This document shows, one piece after another, positions 19,751-28,231 of a stretch of DNA of 64,000 nucleotides (position 1 is its first letter; each line of letters opens with the position of its first letter). The notes under the pieces were generated by a model. It was not told the origin of the DNA. It made no database searches and saw only the letters and a program-made list of their open reading frames with translations. The position numbers were made by a program, and so were the translations under genes. The stretch comes from an uncultured Kocuria sp. (GTDB lineage Bacteria; Actinomycetota; Actinomycetes; Actinomycetales; Micrococcaceae). The stretch is taken from the NCBI RefSeq assembly GCF_947500125.1, contig NZ_CANMRA010000001.1:62001-126000 (forward strand), given 5' to 3'.

Positions 19751-20904
19751 TCGAAGTCGACCTCCAGCCCGGGGCCGGCGCCCTGGGAGAGCGCTACGGG
19801 CTGGACGTCGCCGAAGCCCCGCACGTTGCGGGTGGGCTGCGGCAGGAGGATGAAGCGGTCGTCGCCGGAGAGCACCGCCGCGGTCGAGGCGTCCACGAGC
19901 ACGGAGCCCGGGTCGGTCAGCGCCACGAGCCGGGAGGCGAGGTTCACCGTGGGCCCGTAGATGTCCCCGAGCCGCGGCAGCACGCGCCCCCACACGAAGG
20001 ACACGCGCGCCTGCGGGAGCTCGGGGTCGTCCCGGATCGCGCGGGACAGGGCGAGGGAGATCTGCGCCCCGCCCTCGGGGGTCTCCGCGAGGAACATGAC
20101 CTCGTCCCCGATGGTCTTGATGAGCCGGCCGCCGCCCACGGCGATCACCTCCGCGCAGCGGTTCTCGAAGCGCTGCACGAGGTTGGCCAGGGTCCGTTCG
20201 TTCATCTGCCGGGACAGCGACGTGTAGGAGACCAGGTCGGCGAAGCCCACCCCGCGCGCGAGCGGGAGGATGGAGGACGCCCCGTCGTCGTCCGTGGGGC
20301 CGGTGGCGGTCGAGCCGTCCGGGCGCTCCACGCGCATCGCCAGCCGCTGCACGGCGGCGTTCATCTGGCGCCGCCAGGAGTAGACCAGGAGGTTCTCGAT
20401 CGCGTCGATGAGGTCCGGCAGCAGGTGCAGCAGCTGCCGGCGCGCGGCGGCGTCGGTCATGCCCCGGTGGACGACCATGTCCTCGACGAGCGCCTCGACC
20501 TGCCACACCACCATGCGGTCGGTCATCTGCCCGATCGAGCGCACCAGGGACAGGGCCGCCTCCTCGGTGACCTTCTCCTCGAGCACCATCGTGGACAGCA
20601 CCCGCAGGGCCTCGGAGTCCTGCTCGGTGAACCAGAGGTCGTCGTCGGTGAGGTTCGGGAAGCCGAGGGCCCGCCACACCTTCCGCGCGGACAGCAGCGA
20701 CAGCCCGCCCCGGCGCGCGGCCTCCCGGCGGCGCAGATCGCGCTCCGAGCCCAGGAGGGTCTGCTCGAGGGCCTGCACGGCGGCCTTGGACTCGTCCGAG
20801 CGGTAGAGGTTCGCCTGGACGGGGTTGTGCAGGTTCAGGTTCAGCTGCGCCGTCTGGGGGCCGAGCGCCGGCTCGCCCTGGGTCTCCGAGTCCTCACTCG
20901 CCAC
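19747..20904 (-). CDS. Class III adenylate cyclase
   Basis: 385 residues. The C-terminal cyclase homology domain (about 217-385) has all six catalytic positions: metal-binding D223 (FADLVSYT) and D267 (KTIGDEVM), adenine-selecting K263 and D314 (GDIYGPTVN), and transition-state N321 and R325 (NLASR). It should therefore make cAMP from ATP as a homodimer. The N-terminal 200 residues are helical and resemble the regulatory modules of mycobacterial cyclases such as Rv2212 and Rv1264; no membrane segment is present. GTG start, 3 bases after the PH-domain gene and overlapping the PP2C gene. The input sensed by the N-terminal part is unknown. Confidence 0.93.
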   Translation of the reverse strand: MASEDSETQGEPALGPQTAQLNLNLHNPVQANLYRSDESKAAVQALEQTLLGSERDLRRREAARRGGLSLLSARKVWRALGFPNLTDDDLWFTEQDSEALRVLSTMVLEEKVTEEAALSLVRSIGQMTDRMVVWQVEALVEDMVVHRGMTDAAARRQLLHLLPDLIDAIENLLVYSWRRQMNAAVQRLAMRVERPDGSTATGPTDDDGASSILPLARGVGFADLVSYTSLSRQMNERTLANLVQRFENRCAEVIAVGGGRLIKTIGDEVMFLAETPEGGAQISLALSRAIRDDPELPQARVSFVWGRVLPRLGDIYGPTVNLASRLVALTDPGSVLVDASTAAVLSGDDRFILLPQPTRNVRGFGDVQPVALSQGAGPGLEVDFE

Positions 20905-20907
20905 ACG

Positions 20908-21588
20908 TCACTCCTCTTCCTGGTGGACGGCCCGTCGGTTCCACGGTCGGCGCGGGGCGACGGACGGGCCCGGGCGTGGTGCCACGACCGCGTCGCGGTC
21001 CACTCTAGTGGGAGGGAGCCCCGGCGCACCCCCGCCGGTGCCGGGATCTCCGGCCCGTCCGGCGTCACCGCCCGGCGCCCACTGGTCCTCGGCGGCCCGG
21101 CGGATGAGCCCGGCCAGGCGCTGCGCCTCCGGGGCGTGCTCGAGGCGCAGCCCGCCGAGCGGCCCGAAGTCGGCCACCACGCGCCCGTCGCGCCGGCCGA
21201 GGGCGGGGCTGCGCCGGCGCTCCACGGAGACCCGGCGCAGCTGGTGCAGGGGCAGCGACACGGTCCTGCGGGCCCCGCCGGGGCGCAGCAGGACGAGGTG
21301 GCGGCTGGTGAGCACGTAGCGGGTGCGCCACCAGCGCAGGAGCGGGCGCAGGCAGCTGCGGAGCACGACCCAGCCGGCCGCGACGAGCAGGGTGAGCTCC
21401 ACCCCGGCGTGCACCGTGGTCCACGGCTCCGCCACGGGGCGCCAGCGCAGCTCGAGGGCCCGCTGGGCGGTCGAGAGCGCGAACACCGTCAGCAGCAGCA
21501 CCAGGAAGGGCCGGGTCAGCCGCGCGCCGTGCGCGCGCGTGGACACGAGCACGCGCTCCCCCGGCTGCAGGGCGGGACGGGCGGGCAC
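20908..21588 (-). CDS. PH-like-domain membrane protein
   Basis: 226 residues. Two membrane segments (about 24-44 and 56-78) are followed by a bacterial PH-like module (RYVLTSRHLVLLRPGGARRTVSLPL and onwards, about 83-150) and a Pro/Gly/Arg-rich disordered C-terminal tail ending HQEEE. Function unknown. M. tuberculosis has a similar gene (Rv3278c) next to birA, so the neighbourhood is conserved. The GTG at 21588 lies two bases after the birA stop, the same TGAGC spacing used between ligA and its partner, and marks translational coupling. Its stop is followed within three bases by the cyclase start. Confidence 0.85.
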   Translation of the reverse strand: MPARPALQPGERVLVSTRAHGARLTRPFLVLLLTVFALSTAQRALELRWRPVAEPWTTVHAGVELTLLVAAGWVVLRSCLRPLLRWWRTRYVLTSRHLVLLRPGGARRTVSLPLHQLRRVSVERRRSPALGRRDGRVVADFGPLGGLRLEHAPEAQRLAGLIRRAAEDQWAPGGDAGRAGDPGTGGGAPGLPPTRVDRDAVVAPRPGPSVAPRRPWNRRAVHQEEE

Positions 21589-21590
21589 GC

Positions 21591-22475
21591 TCAGGCCGTC
21601 CCGGGGGCGTCCGGGGCGGGGCGCAGGTGCACCACGTCCCCGGCCGTCACCTCGCGCTGCGCGCCGCCGGCCTCGCGCACCAGCAGCCCCCCGTGCTCGC
21701 CGAGGCCCGTCGCGGTGCCCGTGACGGGGGCGGCCCCGCCGGGGAGCTCGGCGCGCACCGTGCGGCCGAGGGTCTCCATCCGCTCGGTGATCCGGGCGCG
21801 CAGCGGGCCGCCGGGCCGCACGGCGGCGGCCGGGTCGGCGCAGAACTGCCGGTAGAGCGGGACGAACCCGCCCAGCACGGCCCCCAGGACGGCGGCGCGC
21901 TCGACCTCGCGGCCGGTGGCGTGCCGGACGGACGTGGCCGTGGCCACGGGCGGCTCCGCCTGGGCGACGTTGATCCCGGTGCCCAGCACCACCGCCGGCG
22001 AGCGCTGCTCGTCCAGCACGAGGCCCGCGAGCAGACCGGCGATCTTGCGCCCGTCCACCAGGACGTCGTTGGGCCACTTGATCCGCGCGCCCGCCGCCGC
22101 GAGTCCCTCCAGGGCGTCCACCACGGCCGAGGCCATCAGCAGGGTCAGCCACGGGAAGTGCTGGGTGGGCAGCGCCCGGCCGCGGTCGTCGGCCGGGCGC
22201 AGCAGGACGCTGAAGGTCAGCGCGGTGCCGGGCTCGGTGGTCCACACCCGGTCCAGCCGGCCGCGCCCCGCGCTCTGGTGCCCGGTGACCACGAGGGACA
22301 GGTCGGTCCACGGCCGGTCCGGGCGGGGCCCGCGCGCCTGCCGGGTGACGGCGGCCGTCAGGTGCTCGTTCGTGGAGCCGACCTCGTCGAGGACGTCGAT
22401 CCGCCCCAGGCCGAGGTCCGCCAGGGCCGCGAGCACGGCGGGGGCGCGCAGGTCGGCGGCGCGGGGGTCGGGCAC
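21591..22475 (-). CDS. birA: Biotin--[acetyl-CoA-carboxylase] ligase
   Basis: 294 residues. It activates biotin with ATP and attaches it to the carboxyl-carrier lysine of acyl-CoA carboxylase. The nucleotide loop GRGRLDRVW (70-78), KWPNDVLV (133-140) and GRKIAGLL are conserved. There is no N-terminal DNA-binding domain, so it is the monofunctional type and not the biotin repressor. The GTG at 22475 has GAGGAG five bases upstream; longer frames have no ribosome site. It heads a four-gene coupled operon and faces the accD-accE genes, whose partner accA (the biotinylated subunit) lies 12 kb away. Confidence 0.95.
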   Translation of the reverse strand: MPDPRAADLRAPAVLAALADLGLGRIDVLDEVGSTNEHLTAAVTRQARGPRPDRPWTDLSLVVTGHQSAGRGRLDRVWTTEPGTALTFSVLLRPADDRGRALPTQHFPWLTLLMASAVVDALEGLAAAGARIKWPNDVLVDGRKIAGLLAGLVLDEQRSPAVVLGTGINVAQAEPPVATATSVRHATGREVERAAVLGAVLGGFVPLYRQFCADPAAAVRPGGPLRARITERMETLGRTVRAELPGGAAPVTGTATGLGEHGGLLVREAGGAQREVTAGDVVHLRPAPDAPGTA

Positions 22476-22671
22476 GGTTCTCCTCGGGTGGGTCGTCGCG
22501 GGTCGGTCGTCGCCGGTCGGTCGTCGCGGTGCCGGGCGGACGGTGCTGTCCGGCCGGGCGCCGTCCGCGTAGTCTTCGGACCACATCCACAGTAGTAGCC
22601 CGGTTCCCCGGGAAGCGGCTGGACGGTCCCGTCCCGCCGGCGGGGCCGCGGCACGACCCGAAGGAGCCACC

Positions 22672-22974
22672 GTGAGCGCAGCCGAGAACCGCACGACGTT
22701 CGCCGTCACCTACGTCTACGGGGGCCCCGCCGACGTCCTGGCCGCCCGCCGCCCCGAGCACCGGGAGTACCTCGGCGGGCTCGTGGAGCAGGGCCACCTG
22801 CTCGCGTCCGGGCCGTTCGAGGACGACGGCGCGCCCGGCGCGCTGCTGGTCTTCGCCGCCGAGGACGCCGGGGCGGTCGAGCGGCTCACCGACGAGGACC
22901 CGCTGGTGCGCCACGGGGTGGTCACCGAGCGGACCGTCCGGCCCTGGAAGGTGGTCCTCGGCCGCGTCGGCTGA
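22672..22974 (+). CDS. YciI family protein
   Basis: 100 residues, a whole YciI/ferredoxin-like domain: FAVTYVYGG, the conserved [23 protein letters not shown] stretch located at about 26-48 by its ends RPEH and SGPF, and the closing [11 protein letters not shown]. YciI proteins are small cytoplasmic enzymes or dehydratase-like proteins, often of unknown substrate. The GTG start has AAGGAG six bases upstream. It lies between divergent birA and co-directional accD. A GC hairpin (22981-22987 with 22994-23000) follows. Confidence 0.88.
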   Translation: MSAAENRTTFAVTYVYGGPADVLAARRPEHREYLGGLVEQGHLLASGPFEDDGAPGALLVFAAEDAGAVERLTDEDPLVRHGVVTERTVRPWKVVLGRVG

Positions 22975-22980
22975 GCCCTG

Positions 22981-23000
22981 CCCGGGCGCCCCGGCCCGGG
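22981..23000 (+). terminator. Short GC hairpin after the YciI-like gene
   Basis: CCCGGGC paired with GCCCGGG around a six-base loop, starting 6 bases after the stop codon. It separates the YciI-like gene from the accD control region. Confidence 0.4.
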
Positions 23001-23009
23001 GCACGGAAT

Positions 23010-23026
23010 TTGTAGGAGTTCTACAA
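23010..23026. promoter_or_regulatory. Palindromic operator upstream of accD
   Basis: TTGTAG-GAGTT-CTACAA, an inverted repeat. A near copy, TTGTAGGACTCCTACAG, precedes accA at 34737. A possible -10 box TAGAGT lies at 23050-23055. In Corynebacterium the regulator FasR controls the matching carboxylase genes together with fatty acid synthase genes, so a FasR-like protein is a reasonable candidate. Confidence 0.65.
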
Positions 23027-23131
23027 CGGAGGCCCCGGCGGCCGCGGACTAGAGTGAGCAGGTCCCCAGACCACCCCGGACCGGACCGCTCGGCCCGCCG
23101 GGCCGGCCGCGTACCAGACCACGAGGTGCTT

Positions 23132-24715
23132 GTGACCCACGACCTGACGACCACCGCCGGCAAGATCGCCGACTTCCACGACCGCAGGGCCCGCTCCGAG
23201 GCCCCTGCGGGTCGGGCGGCGATCGAGAAGCAGCACGCCCGCGGGAAGAACACCGCCCGGGAGCGCGTGGAGATGCTCCTGGACGAGGACTCCTTCGTGG
23301 AGTTCGACGCCCTCGCGACCCACCGCTCGACCGCCTTCGGGATGGCGTCCAAGAAGCTGCCCGGCGACGGCGTGGTCAGCGGCTACGGCACGGTGGACGG
23401 GCGCCTGGTGGCGGTCTACTCCCAGGACTTCGCGGTGTTCGGCGGGTCGCTGTCCCAGGCCAACGGGGAGAAGATCGTCAAGGTGCAGAAGTTCGCCCTG
23501 CGCAACGGCTGCCCGGTCGTCGGGATCAACGACGGCGGCGGGGCGCGGATCCAGGAGGGCGTGGCCTCCCTGGCGATGTTCGCGGACATCTTCAACATGA
23601 ACGTCCGCTCCTCCGGGGTGGTCCCGCAGATCTCGCTCATCATGGGCCCGTGCGCGGGCGGGGCGGCCTACTCCCCGGCCCTGACCGACTACATCGTGAT
23701 GGTCGACAAGACCTCGCACATGTTCATCACCGGCCCGGACGTCATCAAGACGGTCACGGGCGAGTCGGTGGACATGGAGACCCTCGGCGGGGCGCGCCAG
23801 CACAACGCGACCACGGGCACGGCCACGTACCTCGCCGAGGACGAGCAGGACGCCTTCGACTTCGTGCACGAGCTGCTCGAGTTCCTCCCGGCCAACAACC
23901 TGCAGGAGGCGCCCCTGCTGGACCACGACCAGGAGGACGAGGTCACGGACGTGGACCTCGCCCTGGACACGCTGGTCCCGGACTCCGCGAACCAGCCGTA
24001 CGACATGCGCGCGGTGGTCGAGGCGATCGTCGACGACGGGCACTTCCTGGAGATGCAGGCGCTCTACGCCCCCAACGTGATGATCGGCTACGCCCGGGTC
24101 GAGGGGCACACCGTGGGCGTCGTGGCGAACCAGCCCATGCAGTTCGCCGGCACGCTGGATATCGCGGCCTCCGAGAAGGCGGCCCGGTTCGTGCGGCACT
24201 GCGACGCGTTCAACGTCCCGATCCTGACCCTCGTGGACGTGCCCGGCTTCCTGCCCGGCACCGACCAGGAGTTCAACGGCATCATCCGGCGCGGCGCCAA
24301 GCTGCTCTACGCCTACGCCGAGGCGACCGTCCCGCTGGTCACCCTGATCACCCGCAAGGCCTACGGCGGGGCCTACATCGTGATGGGCTCGAAGAAGCTC
24401 GGCGCGGACATCAACCTGGCCTGGCCCACCGCGCAGATCGGCGTGATGGGCGCCCAGGGCGCCGTGGAGATCCTCTACCGCCGGGACCTCAAGGCCGCCG
24501 CCGACAACGACGAGGACGTCGAGGCGCTGCGCGCCGACCTGGTGCGCAAGTACGAGGAGAGCCTGCTCAACCCGTACCAGGCCGCGGAGCTGGGCTACGT
24601 GGACGCGGTGATCCCCCCGTCCGAGACCCGGGTCCAGGTGCTCAAGGCCCTGCGGGCGCTGCGCGACAAGCGCGCGACGACGCCCACCAAGAAGCACGGG
24701 AACATCCCGCTGTGA
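23132..24715 (+). CDS. accD: Acyl-CoA carboxylase beta subunit (carboxyltransferase)
   Basis: 527 residues, normal for the AccD5/PccB type. It transfers the carboxyl group from biotin to acetyl- or propionyl-CoA. Both crotonase-like halves are present, with the acyl-CoA and biotin oxyanion glycines in [12 protein letters not shown] (about 132-143) and [13 protein letters not shown] (about 173-185) in the N half and [19 protein letters not shown] (about 409-427) in the C half. The GTG at 23132 has GAGG six bases upstream; another GTG lies two codons earlier. Its stop overlaps accE. It needs the biotinylated alpha subunit encoded at 34849. Confidence 0.96.
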   Translation: MTHDLTTTAGKIADFHDRRARSEAPAGRAAIEKQHARGKNTARERVEMLLDEDSFVEFDALATHRSTAFGMASKKLPGDGVVSGYGTVDGRLVAVYSQDFAVFGGSLSQANGEKIVKVQKFALRNGCPVVGINDGGGARIQEGVASLAMFADIFNMNVRSSGVVPQISLIMGPCAGGAAYSPALTDYIVMVDKTSHMFITGPDVIKTVTGESVDMETLGGARQHNATTGTATYLAEDEQDAFDFVHELLEFLPANNLQEAPLLDHDQEDEVTDVDLALDTLVPDSANQPYDMRAVVEAIVDDGHFLEMQALYAPNVMIGYARVEGHTVGVVANQPMQFAGTLDIAASEKAARFVRHCDAFNVPILTLVDVPGFLPGTDQEFNGIIRRGAKLLYAYAEATVPLVTLITRKAYGGAYIVMGSKKLGADINLAWPTAQIGVMGAQGAVEILYRRDLKAAADNDEDVEALRADLVRKYEESLLNPYQAAELGYVDAVIPPSETRVQVLKALRALRDKRATTPTKKHGNIPL

Positions 24716-24942
24716 CGCCCCGCGAGCCCGTCGAGGGCGTCCCGTCCCTGCGCTTCACGGCCGGCAACCCCACCCCGGAGGAGATCGCCGCCGTCACCGC
24801 CGTCCTGCTCGCGCGCCCGGACGGGGGCGAGGCCTCCGCGAAGGGCGCCCCGGGGCGGCGGGACCAGTTCCGCCGGATGCGGCTGGGCCTGCGGCTGCGC
24901 CCGGGCCGCGGCGCGTGGCGGCGGACCCGCCCGGAGGAGTGA
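24712..24942 (+). CDS. accE: Acyl-CoA carboxylase epsilon subunit
   Basis: 76 residues. AccE is the small actinobacterial subunit that improves assembly of the alpha and beta subunits. The family hallmark [19 protein letters not shown] (about 14-32) is clear. The rest is basic and Gly/Arg-rich. The GTG overlaps the accD stop (GTGA), so it is translationally coupled. It is easily missed because it is short and starts inside another gene's last codon. The final codons already belong to a 14-bp tandem repeat that continues downstream. Confidence 0.92.
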   Translation: MTPREPVEGVPSLRFTAGNPTPEEIAAVTAVLLARPDGGEASAKGAPGRRDQFRRMRLGLRLRPGRGAWRRTRPEE

Positions 24943-25028
24943 GCCGGCAGGAATGAGCAGGGAGCGGTGAGCCCGGGACGAGTGAGCCCGGAGGAGTGAG
25001 TCCTGAGGAGTGAGCTCCGAGCGGTGGG
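24931..25028. repeat. 14-bp degenerate tandem repeat, 7 copies
   Basis: Seven units resembling GGAGTGAGCCCGGA. The T of the central GTGA or ATGA occurs at 24940, 24954, 24968, 24983, 24997 and 25011, and at 25025 in a GTGG variant, so the period is 14 with one 15. The first unit supplies the accE stop codon. The remaining gap to 25124 holds no gene. Confidence 0.75.
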
Positions 25029-25123
25029 CCCGGAGGGCCCCGCCGGCAGGAGCGGCCTCCCGCTCCCGGGGGCGAACAGCCGGCGTGCCCGGCCCGGGCC
25101 CTTCGGGGCCGGCCGGTGACCGT

Positions 25124-26374
25124 TCACGGCTCCCGGGGGATCCGCCGCGAGGCCACGAGCGCCACCGCGAGGCCCGCGAGGGCGAGCACGGCCGTCACGG
25201 CCCACGTCAGGTCCCAGGTGCCCGTCACCTGCGCGACCGACGCGACCGCGGGCGGGCCGGCGAACTGGCCCAGGGCGTTGAACTGCTGGCCCAGCCCCAG
25301 CGTGGTGGCCACCGTGGTGGGGGTCGGGGCGACCCGCATGAGACTCGCGATCGCCGTGGTCGGCACCACTCCCCCCACGGCGGAGAAGACCAGGACCGCG
25401 CCGTACCGGGCGCCGAAGCGCGCCCCCTCGTCCAGCAGCGGCGCCAGCCCGAACGCGACCACGGCGGCCAGCCCCAGCACGGCGAAGCCCGTGCACCACA
25501 GCACCACGGGACGCACTCCGCGCTGCAGGGCCCGGCCCGCGCCCAGGTTGCCCACCACGTTGACCCCCGCGGCGAGCGCGCTGAGCCCCGCCGCGGCGGC
25601 CGCCTCGATCCCGGCCTCGGCGTACATGGAGGGCAGGAACTGCACCACCCCGTTCCACTGGGCGGTGTAGAGCCCGAAGACCGCGGCCACCAGCCACGGC
25701 CCGGGCGCGCGCAGGGTCAGCCCGAGGCGCTGCCGCACCCCGTGCACCACCACGTGGGCGGGGTCCGGCGGCAGCACGGCGAGCACGAGCAGGGCCAGGA
25801 GCGCGGAGCCGGCCGCGGCGGCCGCCCACCAGGTGCGCCAGCCGAGGGTCTCGCTGAGCAGGCCGCCGAGCAGCAGGGACAGCGCCGCGGCGACCGGGAT
25901 GTGGCAGCCCCACAGCCCCACCAGCAGCGACACCCGGGCCGGGGCCACGGTGCGCCGGATCAGCGCCGGGGCGCAGATCGACACGAGCATGAACCCCACG
26001 CCCTCCAGCACCCGGGAGCCCAGCAGCGGGCCGTACCCGGTGGAGAGCAGACCCGTCACGGAGCCCGCGGTGAGCAGGCCCAGCCCGAGGACCAGCCCCC
26101 GGCGCAGCCCGATGCGGTCCCCGAACAGGCCGACCACCACGCCGAGCAGCATGCCCGCCACCTGCACGGTGGAGAGCAGGAACCCTCCCTGCACCAGGCT
26201 CAGGCCGAGCTCGGCGGAGAGCACGGGCAGCGCCGGGGCGAGCTTCCACACGTGCAGGGCGCCCACCACGCCGGCGACCACCACGAGCAGGGCGGGCGCG
26301 GTCCCGGCGGCGCCCGTGGGTCCGTCCGGGACGGCAGGAGGGGCGGAGCTCGCGCGCGGCGCAGGGGCGGTCAT
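25124..26374 (-). CDS. MFS transporter, CynX/NimT-like
   Basis: 416 residues with about 12 hydrophobic segments starting near residue 28. The loop between segments 2 and 3 carries the MFS motif GLFGDRIGLRRGL (about 82-94). The N-terminal halves of cyanate/nitroimidazole-type carriers look similar, but the substrate cannot be named. The ATG at 26374 is preceded by TAGACT with a seven-base spacer and no ribosome site, so a leaderless message is likely. Divergent from the DUF885 gene with only 41 bases between start codons. Confidence 0.85.
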   Translation of the reverse strand: MTAPAPRASSAPPAVPDGPTGAAGTAPALLVVVAGVVGALHVWKLAPALPVLSAELGLSLVQGGFLLSTVQVAGMLLGVVVGLFGDRIGLRRGLVLGLGLLTAGSVTGLLSTGYGPLLGSRVLEGVGFMLVSICAPALIRRTVAPARVSLLVGLWGCHIPVAAALSLLLGGLLSETLGWRTWWAAAAAGSALLALLVLAVLPPDPAHVVVHGVRQRLGLTLRAPGPWLVAAVFGLYTAQWNGVVQFLPSMYAEAGIEAAAAAGLSALAAGVNVVGNLGAGRALQRGVRPVVLWCTGFAVLGLAAVVAFGLAPLLDEGARFGARYGAVLVFSAVGGVVPTTAIASLMRVAPTPTTVATTLGLGQQFNALGQFAGPPAVASVAQVTGTWDLTWAVTAVLALAGLAVALVASRRIPREP

Positions 26375-26415
26375 GGTCCGCAGTCTAGGGAGCGCCCGGC
26401 GCTAGGGTGACGTGC
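26375..26415. promoter_or_regulatory. Back-to-back leaderless promoters
   Basis: Leftwards, -10 TAGACT (26382-26387) ends seven bases before the MFS ATG. Rightwards, -10 TAGGGT (26403-26408) ends seven bases before the DUF885 ATG. Both starts would coincide with the first base of the coding sequence. Confidence 0.7.
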
Positions 26416-28158
26416 ATGACCGTTCATCGGCCCGACCTTCCGTCCACCCCCGGCCGCGGGCCGGCGCCCCTCGGCACCGGGCGGCGCGAGCCCACGGCCG
26501 TCGACGCCGTGGCCGAGCGCTGGTTCGCGCGGTCCATGGAGCTGGACCCGGCCCAGGCGACCGTGCACGGCTTCCCCGGGCACGAGAGCGAGTACCGGGA
26601 CTTCGGGCCCGAGGGGCTCGAGGCCCGGGCCGACGCGGCCCGCCGGACGCTGGCCGAGCTCGGGCGCGCGGACCCGGCCGACGACGTCGACCGGATCACC
26701 GGCCACGCCCTGCGCGAGCGCCTCGGCCTGGACCTGCTCCTGCTCGACGAGGGGCTGCGGGGCTGGGAGGTCAACAACATCTCCTCCCCGGTGCAGGAGA
26801 TCCGGGAGGTCTTCGACGACCTGCCGCGGCGCACCGCCGAGGACTGGGCGCACGTCGCCGGGCGGCTGCGCGCCGTGCCCGCCGCCGTGGACTCCTACGT
26901 CCTGGGCCTGCGGCACGCCCGCTCCCTCGGCCGCTCGGCCTCCGCCGCGCAGCTGCGCAACGCGTCCCGGCAGTGCACCGGCTACGCGGCCCGGCACGGC
27001 TTCTTCGACCGGCTGGGGCGCAGCCCCCGCGTCCCGGAGGCCCTGCGGCAGGAGGTCGCGGAGGCGGCCGAGGCGGCGCGGCGCGCCTACCGGGGCCTCG
27101 CCGCCGTGCTGGGCAAGGAGCTCGCCGTGGACGCGCCCCGCACGGACGCGGTGGGCCCCGACGTGTACACGCTGCGCCTGCAGGAGTTCCTGGGCGCCGT
27201 CCTGGACCCGGCCACGGTCTACGCCTGGGGGGTCGAGCAGCTGCGCACGATCGTGGCGGAGCAGGAGGTCCTCGCCCACCGCATCGCCCCCGGCGCCACG
27301 GTCGCCCAGGCCATGGCGGCCCTGGACGCGGACCCGGCGCGGCAGCTGCACGGCACCGACGCGCTGCAGGCGTGGATGCAGGACCTCTCCGACGCCGCCG
27401 TGGACGCCCTCGCGGACACGCACTTCGAGCTGACGGCGCCCATGCGCCGGCTCGAGTGCCGCATCGCCCCGACCCACGACGGCGGGATCTGGTACTCGAT
27501 GCCCAGCGCCGACTTCTCCCGCCCCGGGCGGATGTGGTGGTCCGTGCCCGAGGGCACTGCGACGTTCACCACGTGGGAGGAGACCACCACCGTGTACCAC
27601 GAGGGCGTTCCCGGCCACCACCTGCAGTTCTCCACCGCCCTCGCCAACTCGGGGGAGCTCAACCGGTGGCGGCGGATGGGCGTGTGGGTCTCGGGCCACG
27701 GGGAGGGCTGGGCGCTGTACGCCGAGCGGCTCATGGACGAGCTGGGCCATCTGCAGGACCCCGGGGACCGGATGGGGATGCTGGACTCCCAGCGGCTGCG
27801 GGCGGCGCGGGTGGTCTTCGACGTCGGCTTCCACTGCGGCTACCGCGTCCCCGCGGAGCTCGGGGCCGCCCTCGGCGGGGCCCGTCCCGGCGAGGTCTGG
27901 ACCCCCGAGGACGGGTGGCGGTTCCTGCGCTCGAACATCGTGATGGCGGACCCGATGCTGCGCTTCGAGTGGATGCGCTACATGGGCTGGCCCGGGCAGG
28001 CGCCGTCCTACAAGGTGGGCCAGCAGCTGTGGGAGCAGGCGCGGGAGGCCGCCCGCGCCGCGGCGGGACCGGGTTTCCTGCTCAAGGACTTCCACTCGCG
28101 TGCGCTGCGCCTCGGCTCGGTGGGCCTGGACACCCTGGAGTACGCGCTCGCCCTGTGA
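26416..28158 (+). CDS. DUF885-family metallohydrolase-like protein
   Basis: 580 residues, usual for DUF885. The signature HEGVPGHHLQFSTAL (H395, E396, H401, H402) resembles the zinc-binding HExxH helix with an insertion, and GEGWALYAERLMDELG (about 436-451) would supply a further ligand Glu. The family is thought to be peptidase-like but its substrate is not established. No signal peptide is visible, so it is probably cytoplasmic. The ATG at 26416 is leaderless by the TAGGGT hexamer; a GTG nine bases upstream overlaps that hexamer. Faces an MFS carrier across a shared promoter region. Confidence 0.9.
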   Translation: MTVHRPDLPSTPGRGPAPLGTGRREPTAVDAVAERWFARSMELDPAQATVHGFPGHESEYRDFGPEGLEARADAARRTLAELGRADPADDVDRITGHALRERLGLDLLLLDEGLRGWEVNNISSPVQEIREVFDDLPRRTAEDWAHVAGRLRAVPAAVDSYVLGLRHARSLGRSASAAQLRNASRQCTGYAARHGFFDRLGRSPRVPEALRQEVAEAAEAARRAYRGLAAVLGKELAVDAPRTDAVGPDVYTLRLQEFLGAVLDPATVYAWGVEQLRTIVAEQEVLAHRIAPGATVAQAMAALDADPARQLHGTDALQAWMQDLSDAAVDALADTHFELTAPMRRLECRIAPTHDGGIWYSMPSADFSRPGRMWWSVPEGTATFTTWEETTTVYHEGVPGHHLQFSTALANSGELNRWRRMGVWVSGHGEGWALYAERLMDELGHLQDPGDRMGMLDSQRLRAARVVFDVGFHCGYRVPAELGAALGGARPGEVWTPEDGWRFLRSNIVMADPMLRFEWMRYMGWPGQAPSYKVGQQLWEQAREAARAAAGPGFLLKDFHSRALRLGSVGLDTLEYALAL

Positions 28159-28185
28159 TCCGCGTCATATCCGCGTCACATTTCG

Positions 28186-28202
28186 TCACCGTCATTCGGT
28201 GA
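28186..28202. promoter_or_regulatory. Inverted repeat upstream of symporter gene
   Basis: TCACCG-TCATT-CGGTGA, perfect 6-bp arms. It lies about 30 bases upstream of the symporter start and just before a -10-like TATCGT (28220-28225). Two copies of TCCGCGTCA precede it at about 28158-28180. A regulator site is plausible. Confidence 0.4.
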
Positions 28203-28231
28203 TGTATATTTCCGCGCCCTATCGTGGGCAC

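Noticed and set aside
21591-22709. BirA as a longer protein starting at 22709.
   Set aside because: The extra 78 residues are low-complexity, contain a 14-bp repeat (near 22490-22535) and lack an HTH motif; the GTG at 22475 has a good ribosome site at the domain boundary.
23054-23131. Longer N-terminus for AccD from ATG 23054.
   Set aside because: That ATG overlaps the putative -10 box and has no ribosome site; the GTG at 23132 has GAGG at proper distance and gives the usual family length.
24943-25123. Small coding sequence in the gap after accE.
   Set aside because: Only the 14-bp repeat and GC-rich stem-forming sequence are present; no frame has a ribosome site and sensible composition.
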